A DNA stretch of 64,000 bases from positions 64,001 to 128,000 of the IMG/VR virus record IMGVR_UViG_3300040801_004532; one strand, 5' to 3'. Origin of the DNA: a virus. The notes under the pieces are model-generated. The model saw only the letters and a list, made by a program, of their open reading frames with translations. It searched no databases and was not told where the DNA came from. The first letter of the stretch is position 1, and each line of letters opens with the position of its first letter. Below are positions 44,072 through 52,938 of this stretch, in pieces. A program made the position numbers and the translations under genes.

Positions 44072-44976
44072 TACCTTTTCTCCTTCTTTTTCAATAGTTT
44101 TTTAAATTCTGGAAAAATCTTATCTACAGAAATATCATATTGCTTATTCTCGATGAAGGTAATAGGAGTGTTTCTAATATTATAGGTTTTTGTGTGGAGT
44201 TGTTTTTGGCATCCAAACTCTAAAACTTCAACTCCATATAATAATGATATATTTGGAATGGCGCTTTGAGAACCAAAAGTAAAAACCGATTTCTCCATTA
44301 CTACAAGTAGCAATCCTATTAATGAAGATGATTTTCCAACTGTAATATCATTCATATCATAGAATCTTTTCTTTTCATCGGGGACATATTCTCCCGGCTT
44401 TCCACAAATAATAAAACGAAAATTATCATTTAAAAATTTATCAGCAGCCAGTCGATCATAGAAGGCTAACCAATTCCCCCAATTTCTCTTAAATCCTTTC
44501 CTAAACCTTGGGGCCAAAATAACCAGTGGTTTGTTGTCTGATATATAACTCTCGACTAACTCATAATTTTCTTTTCTTGGTTTATATTTAAAGATCATAT
44601 TTTGTTTTAGATATTGATTTTTATTCAAAAAATTCTTCTTAGAAACATCTGGATAAATATGTTTTATAACATTAAACCTTTTGCTATAACGATTTTTAAA
44701 CTTACTAGCTAATTTATGATAATTCTCTATTGGGTAATTATTAAGCCGAAAACAATTTGGTTGTTTATTTTGATAATCTCCTTCAATTCTAAGGGGTATT
44801 AAAATGTCTGCATAACAACCATATAAATCAAATCTTTCTTCTCTCGTCAAAATAATAAATTTTACATTTTTTCCTTTATATGTATTCTTTTTATAAAATG
44901 GTAACATAGGTGCAAACCTTGCGGCTTCCCAATACATTTCGCCAACAAAGGGGCCAAACAAAACAGCTTTTTCCAT
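44071..44976 (-). CDS. GT-B glycosyltransferase-like protein (GPFVGE family, copy 2)
   Basis: 301 residues. VLFGPFVGEMYWEAARFAPML, TREERFDLYGCYADILIPLR and a fuller donor domain: LVILAPRFRKGFKRNWGNWLAFY, FRFIICGKPGEYVPDEK and FTFGSQSAIPNISLLYGVEVLEFG, as in GT9/CAZy-like enzymes. Paralog of the gene at 43010. Confidence 0.65.
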   Translation of the reverse strand: MEKAVLFGPFVGEMYWEAARFAPMLPFYKKNTYKGKNVKFIILTREERFDLYGCYADILIPLRIEGDYQNKQPNCFRLNNYPIENYHKLASKFKNRYSKRFNVIKHIYPDVSKKNFLNKNQYLKQNMIFKYKPRKENYELVESYISDNKPLVILAPRFRKGFKRNWGNWLAFYDRLAADKFLNDNFRFIICGKPGEYVPDEKKRFYDMNDITVGKSSSLIGLLLVVMEKSVFTFGSQSAIPNISLLYGVEVLEFGCQKQLHTKTYNIRNTPITFIENKQYDISVDKIFPEFKKLLKKKEKR

Positions 44977-44978
44977 AA

Positions 44979-45812
44979 TTACCAGTCCCTGATAACAGCC
45001 CTATCATCTTTAATTTTATTATAAAACTCCTCAAACTTCATGCTCGCCAATCTTTTTTCAGCGTCTTCAAATTTGATTAGATTATCTAATTTTTTATCAT
45101 TCTTTTGTCTAGTCAAAACATTACATACAGATCCAGCATGTTTTCCACAATGGTATCTTAGATTAGTACTTAATCCAAGGATGTAATGTTTCCCCTTTGA
45201 TGATTGGTCTAATAGTTTCCAATACATCTGGTCATGTTTTTTATCATGCCCAACCAATTGTTTTAAATTAAGAAACCCAACATCACGAAAAAAATCTGGT
45301 CTAACAGACCAAAATCCCGACCCTCCCAACTTCCCTGTTTTTCCCGATAACTCAGTACTTATTTGAATTGCTGGTTCGTTTCGATATTTAATTCCGCCTG
45401 GCACTTGCCCAATAACCTTAATATGATTTAGTTTGTTTTTGTGAATATATTTCCAAGCAGATAAGAGCTTCTTATCCCATTCTGGCGCAACAATTATATC
45501 ATTGTCCAACATAAGCAAAAAAGCATATGAGTCTTTCTTCGGATCCTGTTCATGTTGCAAACCAAAAAAATTACAAGTTGATGCTTTACTAAACGCACCA
45601 AATGTAGAATCAGTTGAAGTAAATGTAATCTGTGAGATTAACCCTTTAGAATATAACTTATGAAAATATGCAAAATGATCTTCTAATAGATGATTTGTTT
45701 GGTTATCGTAAACGTAAATTTTATGCGGCAACGATGAATGAACCTTTAAGGCATGGATACACTTCCTGGTGATTTCTAAACGATTTCTAACGCTTAAGAA
45801 AATTTTAACCAT
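44979..45812 (-). CDS. glycosyltransferase family 2-like
   Basis: 277 residues from ATG 45812. IFLSVRNRLEITRKCIHALK start, IYVYDNQTN, then FLLMLDNDIIVAPEWDKKLL with a DxD (LDND), and GGSGFWSVRPDFFRDVGFLN. Inverting GT-A enzyme. Overlaps the next gene by eight bases. Confidence 0.78.
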   Translation of the reverse strand: MVKIFLSVRNRLEITRKCIHALKVHSSLPHKIYVYDNQTNHLLEDHFAYFHKLYSKGLISQITFTSTDSTFGAFSKASTCNFFGLQHEQDPKKDSYAFLLMLDNDIIVAPEWDKKLLSAWKYIHKNKLNHIKVIGQVPGGIKYRNEPAIQISTELSGKTGKLGGSGFWSVRPDFFRDVGFLNLKQLVGHDKKHDQMYWKLLDQSSKGKHYILGLSTNLRYHCGKHAGSVCNVLTRQKNDKKLDNLIKFEDAEKRLASMKFEEFYNKIKDDRAVIRDW

Positions 45813-47076
45813 CCTTAGATAACTCCTCAATATTATCAATAGTTTCTTTTATATTAATTTGGTCATAACATGGGCTGTATCCATCAGGACCTGCTTCTGG
45901 ACATGGAGTATGCCCATGAATAAAACATGGAACACAATGTCTTTGAGCATCAACCCAACGAGCTTTTGGGTAAGTTTTTAATCTGATATGACCAGGAAAT
46001 GGTCCGTATATTCCATAACACGGAACATCAAGAGATGCGGCAATATGATTTAGAGCAGAGTCGGTTGCAATCACACATTTAGCAAGTGAAGCAACAGCAA
46101 TTGAAAAATCTAGAGATAATGAATGTTGACAAAAATTAAACACTCGATGTTTATTTTTAACTGCTGAAATAAAATTATCAACATTATCTTTTTGCCTGGG
46201 GTTATCTGTGATAAGAACATCATGACCACGATCAGTAAGTTCATCAATTATGTTAATCCAAAATTCAGGACGAGGGGTTCTAATGGGAGAACTGGCTCTA
46301 AGTTGAGTTAACATAAACCCTTTTGGTTGTACGCCCCACTCTTGTAATTTCTCAAGACAAAATTCAACTTTATCATCTTTTGGTTTTTGTGATGGAACCA
46401 ATTTATCATTGGGTAAATCAAGTCCTAACCATTCACTAAATAAATTGTATGCATTTACCTGTTCTGCTAATTTACATCTTTCAATAACTCCCTCAAACAA
46501 TGCATGATAATCAGCTCTATTCAACTCAGTCAAATTAAACGGCAAATCCACAACGCGATCAACACATTCCCAAGTTTCAACCATTGATTGGTATTGCGGA
46601 CCACAACAAAAATTAATAGTACATGAAGGATATTTTTCTTTTAGATAGGATAAATTCGGTTGGATAAACAAAAGGTCTCCGATACCTCCTGTTCTAAATA
46701 CAAGGAGTGTTTTGTTTGTTAAATCCTGCCCGATATACGGAGTATATAAATTTTTGAATTGAACTTTGGCTGGCTTTAAAAATTTTCTGCCTCCTCTTGG
46801 TTCCCGATGTAGTTGTTGATAAACACCAAGACCCATAACATAATTATTGCCCTTCTTTAATTTCTGCTTTTTAAAAAAATTCTGAATAAATGATAAATTT
46901 TTAACCGCATGAGCAATAACAATATTCGGTGGCGAGTTTCGTAATTCTTTTAGATCGCTAACAATTTTAGTGGATTCGCCTACCAAACCCAACTCTCTCA
47001 ATTGCATACTTGTTATCTGTCTAAATTCTCTTGTTGGTACTTCGGACTCCCATTTTATCCCCGTATTCAAATCCAT
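45805..47076 (-). CDS. glycosyltransferase family 9-like (heptosyltransferase-like)
   Basis: 423 residues. A 120-residue N-terminal extension, then LVFRTGGIGDLLFIQPNLSYLKEKYP, VDRVVDLPF, and ATDSALNHIAASLDVPCYGIYGPF, the GT9 GxGD and DSxxxHxA motifs. A four-Cys end (HCVPCFIHGHTPCPEAG...CYDQI) resembles ADP-heptose LPS transferases. Last gene of the sugar island. Confidence 0.82.
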   Translation of the reverse strand: MDLNTGIKWESEVPTREFRQITSMQLRELGLVGESTKIVSDLKELRNSPPNIVIAHAVKNLSFIQNFFKKQKLKKGNNYVMGLGVYQQLHREPRGGRKFLKPAKVQFKNLYTPYIGQDLTNKTLLVFRTGGIGDLLFIQPNLSYLKEKYPSCTINFCCGPQYQSMVETWECVDRVVDLPFNLTELNRADYHALFEGVIERCKLAEQVNAYNLFSEWLGLDLPNDKLVPSQKPKDDKVEFCLEKLQEWGVQPKGFMLTQLRASSPIRTPRPEFWINIIDELTDRGHDVLITDNPRQKDNVDNFISAVKNKHRVFNFCQHSLSLDFSIAVASLAKCVIATDSALNHIAASLDVPCYGIYGPFPGHIRLKTYPKARWVDAQRHCVPCFIHGHTPCPEAGPDGYSPCYDQINIKETIDNIEELSKDG

Positions 47077-47101
47077 CCTGATTTCCTTTCAAAATTTTTC
47101 G

Positions 47102-47488
47102 TTAGTCGGTTTCTTTATCTGCCTTCCATGCTTTATCAACAGCATCAAAAAATTTCTTTTTCTTCTCGTCACTCAAATCCTCAATGCTATCAATATTCCA
47201 ATTCTTCATCATTTTCTTAAAGAAGTCTCTATATTTTTCTTCCCTTATTAATTTTGAAATGGATACAGCAATCGCTTCTTGGGTAGGGGTTAATTCGTCT
47301 TTTGTAAGTTGATCAACAACTGATTTATGGAGCGACTCTAAATCTTGATCGGGTACATTATCAATCTCATTTTCAACTTCATCTAGAACAACATCAACAT
47401 CGTCGATTGCTTCTTTGATTTTCTTGTATTCAGTATAATCCCCATTAAGAATAATATCAACTAAATTTAATGCTTCTTTTATATTCAT
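47102..47488 (-). CDS. hypothetical protein, possibly extended through a UGA
   Basis: 128 residues from ATG 47488 behind AAGGAGTAGAGAT. Acidic, helical. The same frame stays open upstream past ATG 47512 to a TGA at 47594-47596, and continues beyond it to ATG 47659. Function unknown. Genes around it look virion-related. Confidence 0.6.
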   Translation of the reverse strand: MNIKEALNLVDIILNGDYTEYKKIKEAIDDVDVVLDEVENEIDNVPDQDLESLHKSVVDQLTKDELTPTQEAIAVSISKLIREEKYRDFFKKMMKNWNIDSIEDLSDEKKKKFFDAVDKAWKADKETD

Positions 47489-47593
47489 ATCTCTACTCCT
47501 TGGTTTACCCATTGGTCCTTGTGTTTTACCACGAGCTTGTCTCTGTCCTTTACCTTTTTCCTGACCCTCAGGAACACATTTTTTTCTGATTGG

Positions 47594-47659
47594 TCACCAC
47601 CGGGTTCCTTCCGGGCATTTAGGTACTTTTTTAGTTTCATAACCAATTGGTTTTGGCAT
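47594..47659 (-). CDS. short frame ending at an in-frame UGA inside a conserved-looking motif
   Basis: From ATG 47659, four bases after the upstream stop and behind GGGGGT, the frame reads MPKPIGYETKKVPKCPEGTRW then TGA. The next codons read PIRKKCVPEGQEKGKG without any stop into the following gene. CPxGTRWxPxxxxCVP is a motif I recognise from phage proteins, so the TGA sits where a residue belongs. A nonsense mutation, readthrough, or a true 21-residue gene are all possible. Confidence 0.45.
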   Translation of the reverse strand: MPKPIGYETKKVPKCPEGTRW

Positions 47660-47661
47660 AA

Positions 47662-48036
47662 TTATATTACCCCCGTGGCTCTACGTCTAAATTCAGCAGC
47701 CTTTGCGCGAGCCTTATCTTGTGATTCCCTGAAATTATCAATCCTTTTTTGGTATCTTGTTGCTGCTCTTTTTAAAACACCAATACAACGATTTGGATCT
47801 GGAGCTGTAGTACATTTTCCTGTAATACCGTTCAATCTTGTAATCGCTCTATTTGCTGCAGTTATTTGACAAGTCGCCTTACAGAATCTACGTTCATAAT
47901 TATTTTCTAATCTTCTATGGCATCGTGTTTCATAACAATCAGTCCATTCATCTTTAAAATCACCATCAATATCAGTAACTGCAATGCTAGCATCAAACTG
48001 CTCAAAAAGTAAATTAAGGTACTTGTCAATCTTCAT
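47662..48036 (-). CDS. conserved phage-type protein
   Basis: 124 residues. CYETRCHRRLENNYERRFCKATCQITAANRAITRL and GKCTTAPDPNRCIGVLKRAATRY carry six cysteines in helices, a layout I have seen in uncharacterised proteins near phage structural genes. Probably a small virion or assembly component, by context only. Confidence 0.6.
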   Translation of the reverse strand: MKIDKYLNLLFEQFDASIAVTDIDGDFKDEWTDCYETRCHRRLENNYERRFCKATCQITAANRAITRLNGITGKCTTAPDPNRCIGVLKRAATRYQKRIDNFRESQDKARAKAAEFRRRATGVI

Positions 48037-49086
48037 TTATTTGCCCATCCCTTTAACGTCTGCAATAGTGCGAATTAAAAGACCATTTGCAACCGTTGTT
48101 AATGGATTTTTAGCACGTCTAATCTCTGAAACCTCAAATGGCAACTCGTGTGTTGAAATGACATTTTTAAACAACTCAACAAAACCCTCTGGAATACTTG
48201 TCCCGCCAGAAACAACAATTGGAATCTTATCATCTATTTCAATATCAACTTTTTCATCAAACTCTTTGATAATTCGTTTTACAGTATAGTCAATCAGGGC
48301 TTTATGATAATAGAAAAGAGCTTCCAAAACCCTCTTAGTTTTCTTATTTTTAACTTCAACATCACCAGATAATTTCATATATTTCTCTTTCAAATTTGTA
48401 ACCCTATTTGGAACCATTGCTAAATCTGCCGCAACCTGTTGATCAATCCAATCGCCAGCTCGAGCGGTTGAGAATTTTAATGCTTCAACGCCCTTATATG
48501 AAATTGCTATATTGGCCATACCAGCACCAAAGCTAATTCCAATCCCACTAAAGTTCTCTTTGGCACATTCAGAATAAATAATCGCCATCGCCTCATTGAC
48601 AGATGTATGATTAACACCCAAACGATTAAGAATTCTTGCAAAAACATTTTCATGATATGTAACAGAACGTCCCTCGTCAATCGCTTCAGCGGGTACCGAA
48701 TACGAACAATAAACCTCTTTATCTTTGGTCTCTCCAATTAGTTCCTTTAGCATCAATGTCAAAACATCAATTGCAGCAATTTCTTTTGGAGAGATAAGTC
48801 CTTTTTCCATAGGTCGAGAAATACTTGTGCCAAAAATATTCGCAAACTCAAATGCGTCAGAACCAATAATAAATAACTCTCCATCATCGCTTTCAACATA
48901 ACTAATATTACTTAGTTGGTTGAGCGAGACATCATCCTTCTCTACTTTAAGAAATACATTCCTTGTAATATTAACATCATCTGAGTCAGAACTTGCACAT
49001 ACCAGATGCATTGTTCCGACATCAAGCCCCAAACATTTAACTTTACTATGTTTTTTCATTTCTTTGTTATTGTTTTCTTCGTTCAT
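48037..49086 (-). CDS. actin-like ATPase (ParM/MreB/Hsp70 fold)
   Basis: 349 residues. GLDVGTMHLV (phosphate 1 loop, about residues 20-29), GIGISFGAGMANIAI (phosphate 2, about 180-194) and IPIVVSGGTSIPEGF (adenosine loop, about 295-309) define an actin-superfamily nucleotide site. Bacterial members polymerise to move plasmids or shape cells. A phage copy might position DNA or virions, or act in assembly. It lies next to virion-type genes. Confidence 0.78.
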   Translation of the reverse strand: MNEENNNKEMKKHSKVKCLGLDVGTMHLVCASSDSDDVNITRNVFLKVEKDDVSLNQLSNISYVESDDGELFIIGSDAFEFANIFGTSISRPMEKGLISPKEIAAIDVLTLMLKELIGETKDKEVYCSYSVPAEAIDEGRSVTYHENVFARILNRLGVNHTSVNEAMAIIYSECAKENFSGIGISFGAGMANIAISYKGVEALKFSTARAGDWIDQQVAADLAMVPNRVTNLKEKYMKLSGDVEVKNKKTKRVLEALFYYHKALIDYTVKRIIKEFDEKVDIEIDDKIPIVVSGGTSIPEGFVELFKNVISTHELPFEVSEIRRAKNPLTTVANGLLIRTIADVKGMGK

Positions 49087-49095
49087 ATTTTCTCC

Positions 49096-49905
49096 TTATA
49101 AACAAATTACATTTGCCAAATACCCAGTAGAACACTCGCCACTATGACCATATTTATAATGACATTCTTTACAGACAGACCAAGCCAAATCTGGATCTAA
49201 AGCAAAAAATGGTTCTAATTTTTGTGGTCTTTCATGATGAACATGTTCTGCTTTTTTGCCACAATATTGACATTTGTAATTATCCCGTTCTAAAACATAT
49301 TTTCTAAAGTGATTATATTCTTCTTGTGTATAACCATGTTTAGTTTGCTTAAATGGATCTGATTGTAAATTATATAACGGGCATTCGATTTTACATTCAT
49401 CACAGCAATAAAAATAAGAATTATCACTTCCGTTTTTCTCCAAACATCGTATTCTTTCGTATATCTGTCTCTTTGTGGGTGTAAACCAACCAGTTTGTTC
49501 TTTTGAATTTTGACATTTGTGATTTTTACAATGTACTTGTATTTCCCTTTCTTCAATAGGTTTATTAGGATTATACCTCATCTCTTCTATTTTAGAAAAT
49601 AATTTATATTTTCTTTTTATTTTAGAAATTGTCATAAGACTATTTATACTCATCTTTTTCTTGCTATCAAGAGAATGTTTTTTTCCAAGCATTGGATGAG
49701 GTCTATCACTAAATGATTTTTTTAAGCTATCAACATGTTGTTTGCTTAAAGGGTTTCCTTTTCTAGCTTCACTAATCTTTTTTCTTGTTTCAAATGAGTG
49801 AGGTTTTCCCTTATTCCATGGAACATAATCTTTTTTTGCATCTCTCATTTTTTGTAGTGTTTTTTTTGAATAAATACCTGTTTTACCTTTATTCCACGGA
49901 CTCAT
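49096..49905 (-). CDS. NUMOD3/HNH homing endonuclease
   Basis: 269 residues from ATG 49905. NUMOD3-like repeats (PWNKGKTGIYSKKTLQKM, PWNKGKPHSFETRKKIS, HPMLGKKHSLDSKKKM), a Cys-rich middle, and a C-terminal HNH: RKYVLERDNYKCQYCGKKAEHVHHERP...DPDLAWSVCKECHYKYGH. It begins inside the end of the upstream gene, between it and the actin-like gene, and leaves both intact. Confidence 0.85.
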   Translation of the reverse strand: MSPWNKGKTGIYSKKTLQKMRDAKKDYVPWNKGKPHSFETRKKISEARKGNPLSKQHVDSLKKSFSDRPHPMLGKKHSLDSKKKMSINSLMTISKIKRKYKLFSKIEEMRYNPNKPIEEREIQVHCKNHKCQNSKEQTGWFTPTKRQIYERIRCLEKNGSDNSYFYCCDECKIECPLYNLQSDPFKQTKHGYTQEEYNHFRKYVLERDNYKCQYCGKKAEHVHHERPQKLEPFFALDPDLAWSVCKECHYKYGHSGECSTGYLANVICL

Positions 49906-50494
49906 TATCTTTATTTCCATTTCCTACTAAATTCGATAGAATATCAGCACTATCATTAACTGAGGAACTATCCTTCTTCATTGTTTTTATTTTGGATTTA
50001 ATTTTCATATCACTAATATCAATCTCAGGAATAAATGAATCTAGCTCCTCAATTACAGGTTCTTTATTTTTATCAGGAATAAATCTGCCAACCTTTTCTT
50101 TTTTCTTAGTATCATTTGAAAATGTAGAAATCAACTTTTCAAGACTAGATAATTTATTTGTTATTTGTTCTGAACCTTCAGAATTATTACCCTGTTCTTT
50201 TTCTAAAATTTTCGCCATCATCATTTCAAGATTTTCTAATCTTTTATCTATCCCACCAGAATCATCTTTTTTCTTTGGTTTTGGTTCATCAAAATCTCCC
50301 TGTTTATAAACCTCTTTTCCGCCCTTTTCAGTTTCAGCAACAATTTCATAGTCATCAATCCCTGACGTAACCAAATACATATGAACCACTCTTATATCAA
50401 CTTTTGATATATCCACTTTAGCTGGAGTTCTAAAAGACGGAAGACCAGGAATGGAAATAACATACCCGGGCTTTTTTATCTTTAAAAGAATCAT
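49889..50494 (-). CDS. hypothetical protein with coiled coil
   Basis: 201 residues. A small N-terminal beta domain (residues 1-60, ILLKIKKPGYVISIPGLPSF), a Lys/Gly linker, a coiled coil (IDKRLENLEMMMAKILEKEQ) and a disordered acidic/Ser end. Likely virion-associated from its neighbours. No family recognised. Confidence 0.6.
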   Translation of the reverse strand: MILLKIKKPGYVISIPGLPSFRTPAKVDISKVDIRVVHMYLVTSGIDDYEIVAETEKGGKEVYKQGDFDEPKPKKKDDSGGIDKRLENLEMMMAKILEKEQGNNSEGSEQITNKLSSLEKLISTFSNDTKKKEKVGRFIPDKNKEPVIEELDSFIPEIDISDMKIKSKIKTMKKDSSSVNDSADILSNLVGNGNKDNESVE

Positions 50495-50496
50495 TT

Positions 50497-51072
50497 CTAT
50501 TCCTTCTTATTCAAGCGGTTAAGAAATTCATCAACCGTATTAGTTTTTGTAAATGAATTTTCTGGGTTTGAAACAATTGGATTTTCCTTACTCAGCACAT
50601 CCCCAAGGATCCTCTTTTGATCAGGTAAAACCATCAGGTCAGCTTCCCCCAATTGAGTTATCCATTTATGCCCTTGATGTTCTTTTGACAATTTAACTTT
50701 TTGATCTGGATTCTTCATAGAACACAAAAAGTTATAACATATAGTTCTTCGTTTTCCACCTTCTGCAAGATACTCAAATTTTTCAATAAATTTTTCGATT
50801 TTTACATCAAGTCCGGTTTCTTCTTTGATCTCTCTTAATGCACATTTATCAGGGGATTCTCCAACTGGTTTATCACATTTACCACGAGGAAACTCAAAAT
50901 GTAATGGCCAATGATCGTCTTTTGATCTTTGAATCAAAAGAACCATCTTCTCTCCATTCTCACCCTCTTTCATTATTATGCCCGCCGCAGCGATCATCGT
51001 CTTTTCAACTTTATCTTCTTGACCAATGGTCATTTCGATATAGCCAATCAACTTCTTCATTATAGGATCCAT
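50497..51072 (-). CDS. Nudix hydrolase
   Basis: 191 residues. FEFPRGKCDKPVGESPDKCALREIKEETGLDV is a Nudix box with REIKEETG intact and a few extra residues before the first Glu. It resembles diadenosine-polyphosphate or capped-RNA hydrolases. A 35-residue tail (residues 155-191) follows. Possible role in removing nucleotide alarm signals or 5' caps. Confidence 0.82.
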   Translation of the reverse strand: MDPIMKKLIGYIEMTIGQEDKVEKTMIAAAGIIMKEGENGEKMVLLIQRSKDDHWPLHFEFPRGKCDKPVGESPDKCALREIKEETGLDVKIEKFIEKFEYLAEGGKRRTICYNFLCSMKNPDQKVKLSKEHQGHKWITQLGEADLMVLPDQKRILGDVLSKENPIVSNPENSFTKTNTVDEFLNRLNKKE

Positions 51073-52299
51073 TTAACCATCCTCACTTTTTTCATAAACA
51101 TATAACTCAAGCACCATCCCAGCTTTTAAATTTGTTGTGTCTTTTTTAATAACTAAGGTCCAACCATTATCAGTTAACCAATAATTTTCACCAAATGCAA
51201 GTTCTCCATATGACGCATTAACAATCAAAGCTCTAGGAAATGTAATTTGCTCAGGTAGATTAATGATAATATTTGAAGTTGAATCAAGTTCGCTTTGTGT
51301 AACCTCATGAAAATACCTTATCTTATAAATGAAATGACCAACATATGTCATTACATTAGTTGCATCAGCAGGATCAAGATACCCAAGGTTGTCACTATTT
51401 GTTTCAGATTCAAGACCCCAGTCCCACCTGTAATTAGTCAACCATCTATTATCAGGTGGTTGATAATCGTTATACATTGAGTAAACAGATTCGTATCTTA
51501 TTTCTAGGTTAATACCCTGAGCCAAATAATCAGATTCCATTACCAAGTAAGTTGGCATTTCAAGTTCATAATTAATTGTAGCATTTAGTTTCCACTCGGC
51601 AATATTATCTGCTCCACCATATCTATTACTTGCATCTGACAGACTTGTTAAAGTAATTTCTGGTTTGATGTTCAGTGGTAACACTAATTCATTTCTAGCA
51701 GTTGATCGTACAAGACGGTCCGAGGCATTTGCAGATGACCAATCAATTTGATATGTTTGTCCTGTATAAGGATTTGTGTACACATAATTTACAAACGAAT
51801 CTGGAAGTATAATAAACGATGAAAAGAATTTTGGATAAATAATTCGATCTAAACCACCAAACATATTAATCATCAACATACGAATATCACAGTATTCATA
51901 AAAACTATTACATAACATGATCAACTCAATTTCACCCTTGACCCTTAGAAATCCTGGATACATCAAAACCTGTTCATCTCGATATATTGGATCAAATAAT
52001 CTCTTTGCAAGGGTTGGAGCTAAATTTGGATATCTCCAAAGTTGCTTTCCGCCAGCATTTCCATCAGCAGGTAAAAAATCCCCAGTTGGATTTAAAATCA
52101 ATGCTGGCAAAAGAGGCATGTCTGTTTCTCTATTATATTGACATTGCTTTCGAATAAATTCTACAGCTTTATCATAAGTTCCCACAACACGATATTCAAA
52201 CCTTGGATATATACCGTCGCTGAGCCAATCTAATGTATCCTTAAAAAAATTGGCGAAAACATTGTGAATAAAATGATACCGTTCTCTAAGCTGAGTCAT
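51073..52299 (-). CDS. large hypothetical protein, probably virion structural
   Basis: 408 residues, beta-rich with many Tyr/Asn/Trp. It begins YHFIHNVFANFFKDTLDWLSDGIYPRFEYRVVGTYDKAVEF and has long regular strands (INYELEMPTYLVMESDYLAQG). Size, composition and neighbours fit a virion component such as tail or neck. I do not recognise the family. Confidence 0.6.
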   Translation of the reverse strand: MTQLRERYHFIHNVFANFFKDTLDWLSDGIYPRFEYRVVGTYDKAVEFIRKQCQYNRETDMPLLPALILNPTGDFLPADGNAGGKQLWRYPNLAPTLAKRLFDPIYRDEQVLMYPGFLRVKGEIELIMLCNSFYEYCDIRMLMINMFGGLDRIIYPKFFSSFIILPDSFVNYVYTNPYTGQTYQIDWSSANASDRLVRSTARNELVLPLNIKPEITLTSLSDASNRYGGADNIAEWKLNATINYELEMPTYLVMESDYLAQGINLEIRYESVYSMYNDYQPPDNRWLTNYRWDWGLESETNSDNLGYLDPADATNVMTYVGHFIYKIRYFHEVTQSELDSTSNIIINLPEQITFPRALIVNASYGELAFGENYWLTDNGWTLVIKKDTTNLKAGMVLELYVYEKSEDG

Positions 52300-52927
52300 T
52301 CTTTATAGCCTCTTGTTCTGCTTCTGCATAGTTGATTAGATCACCAGAAGCATCTCGAGTTTTCATATGTGCCTTTCCAGCCGTTTTGCTTTCAAGGTTA
52401 TACTCGTCCAATAAATTTAGCGCTGAAGTTGTTGTAATCTGAAGACCACTGGTTCTTACAATCTTTTTACCTAATCGTTTCAAAATATTATGTCTTTCAG
52501 TAATCAAAAAGATATATTCGTCTACATAAGAATTGATTGTAAAACCATAAATATTGAGTGTATCAAATACATCTTTATCATGAAGTTCAACCTTTGATAA
52601 TACTATTGATTCGTTAAGTATGAAAGAAACGTCATGTGTATATTCGTCTCTTATCCCTTCAAATTGGTTAGAAATATCTAAAGTATCTTTCTTATAGTTA
52701 TGTAATTTAATAAAAGTTTCACAAAATTTTGACGATTCTAAATTTTTAAACATGTTAATCTTTATACTTTTTTTGAAGGTTGAGTGATCAGAAAAATCGG
52801 GATCAACTCTAAATAATAAAAAAGTTGATTTCTTATCGAAATATATTCCGATATTATAAAACCCATCTAATACTGGCAACCTAAGAGTATAACTTCTGTT
52901 AAATGATTTTCCGAGTACAAGTGACAT
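52286..52927 (-). CDS. hypothetical protein, probably virion structural
   Basis: 213 residues, mixed alpha/beta. LRLPVLDGFYNIGIYFDKKSTFLLFRVDPDF in the first part and a helical C-terminus. Overlaps the next gene by 14 bp, so co-expressed. No family recognised. Confidence 0.6.
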   Translation of the reverse strand: MSLVLGKSFNRSYTLRLPVLDGFYNIGIYFDKKSTFLLFRVDPDFSDHSTFKKSIKINMFKNLESSKFCETFIKLHNYKKDTLDISNQFEGIRDEYTHDVSFILNESIVLSKVELHDKDVFDTLNIYGFTINSYVDEYIFLITERHNILKRLGKKIVRTSGLQITTTSALNLLDEYNLESKTAGKAHMKTRDASGDLINYAEAEQEAIKNDSA

Positions 52928-52938
52928 TCTTATCCCCT

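Noticed and set aside
49639-49648. Minus-strand TATAAATA-like string
   Set aside because: It lies within the HNH coding region and no gene start follows at promoter distance.
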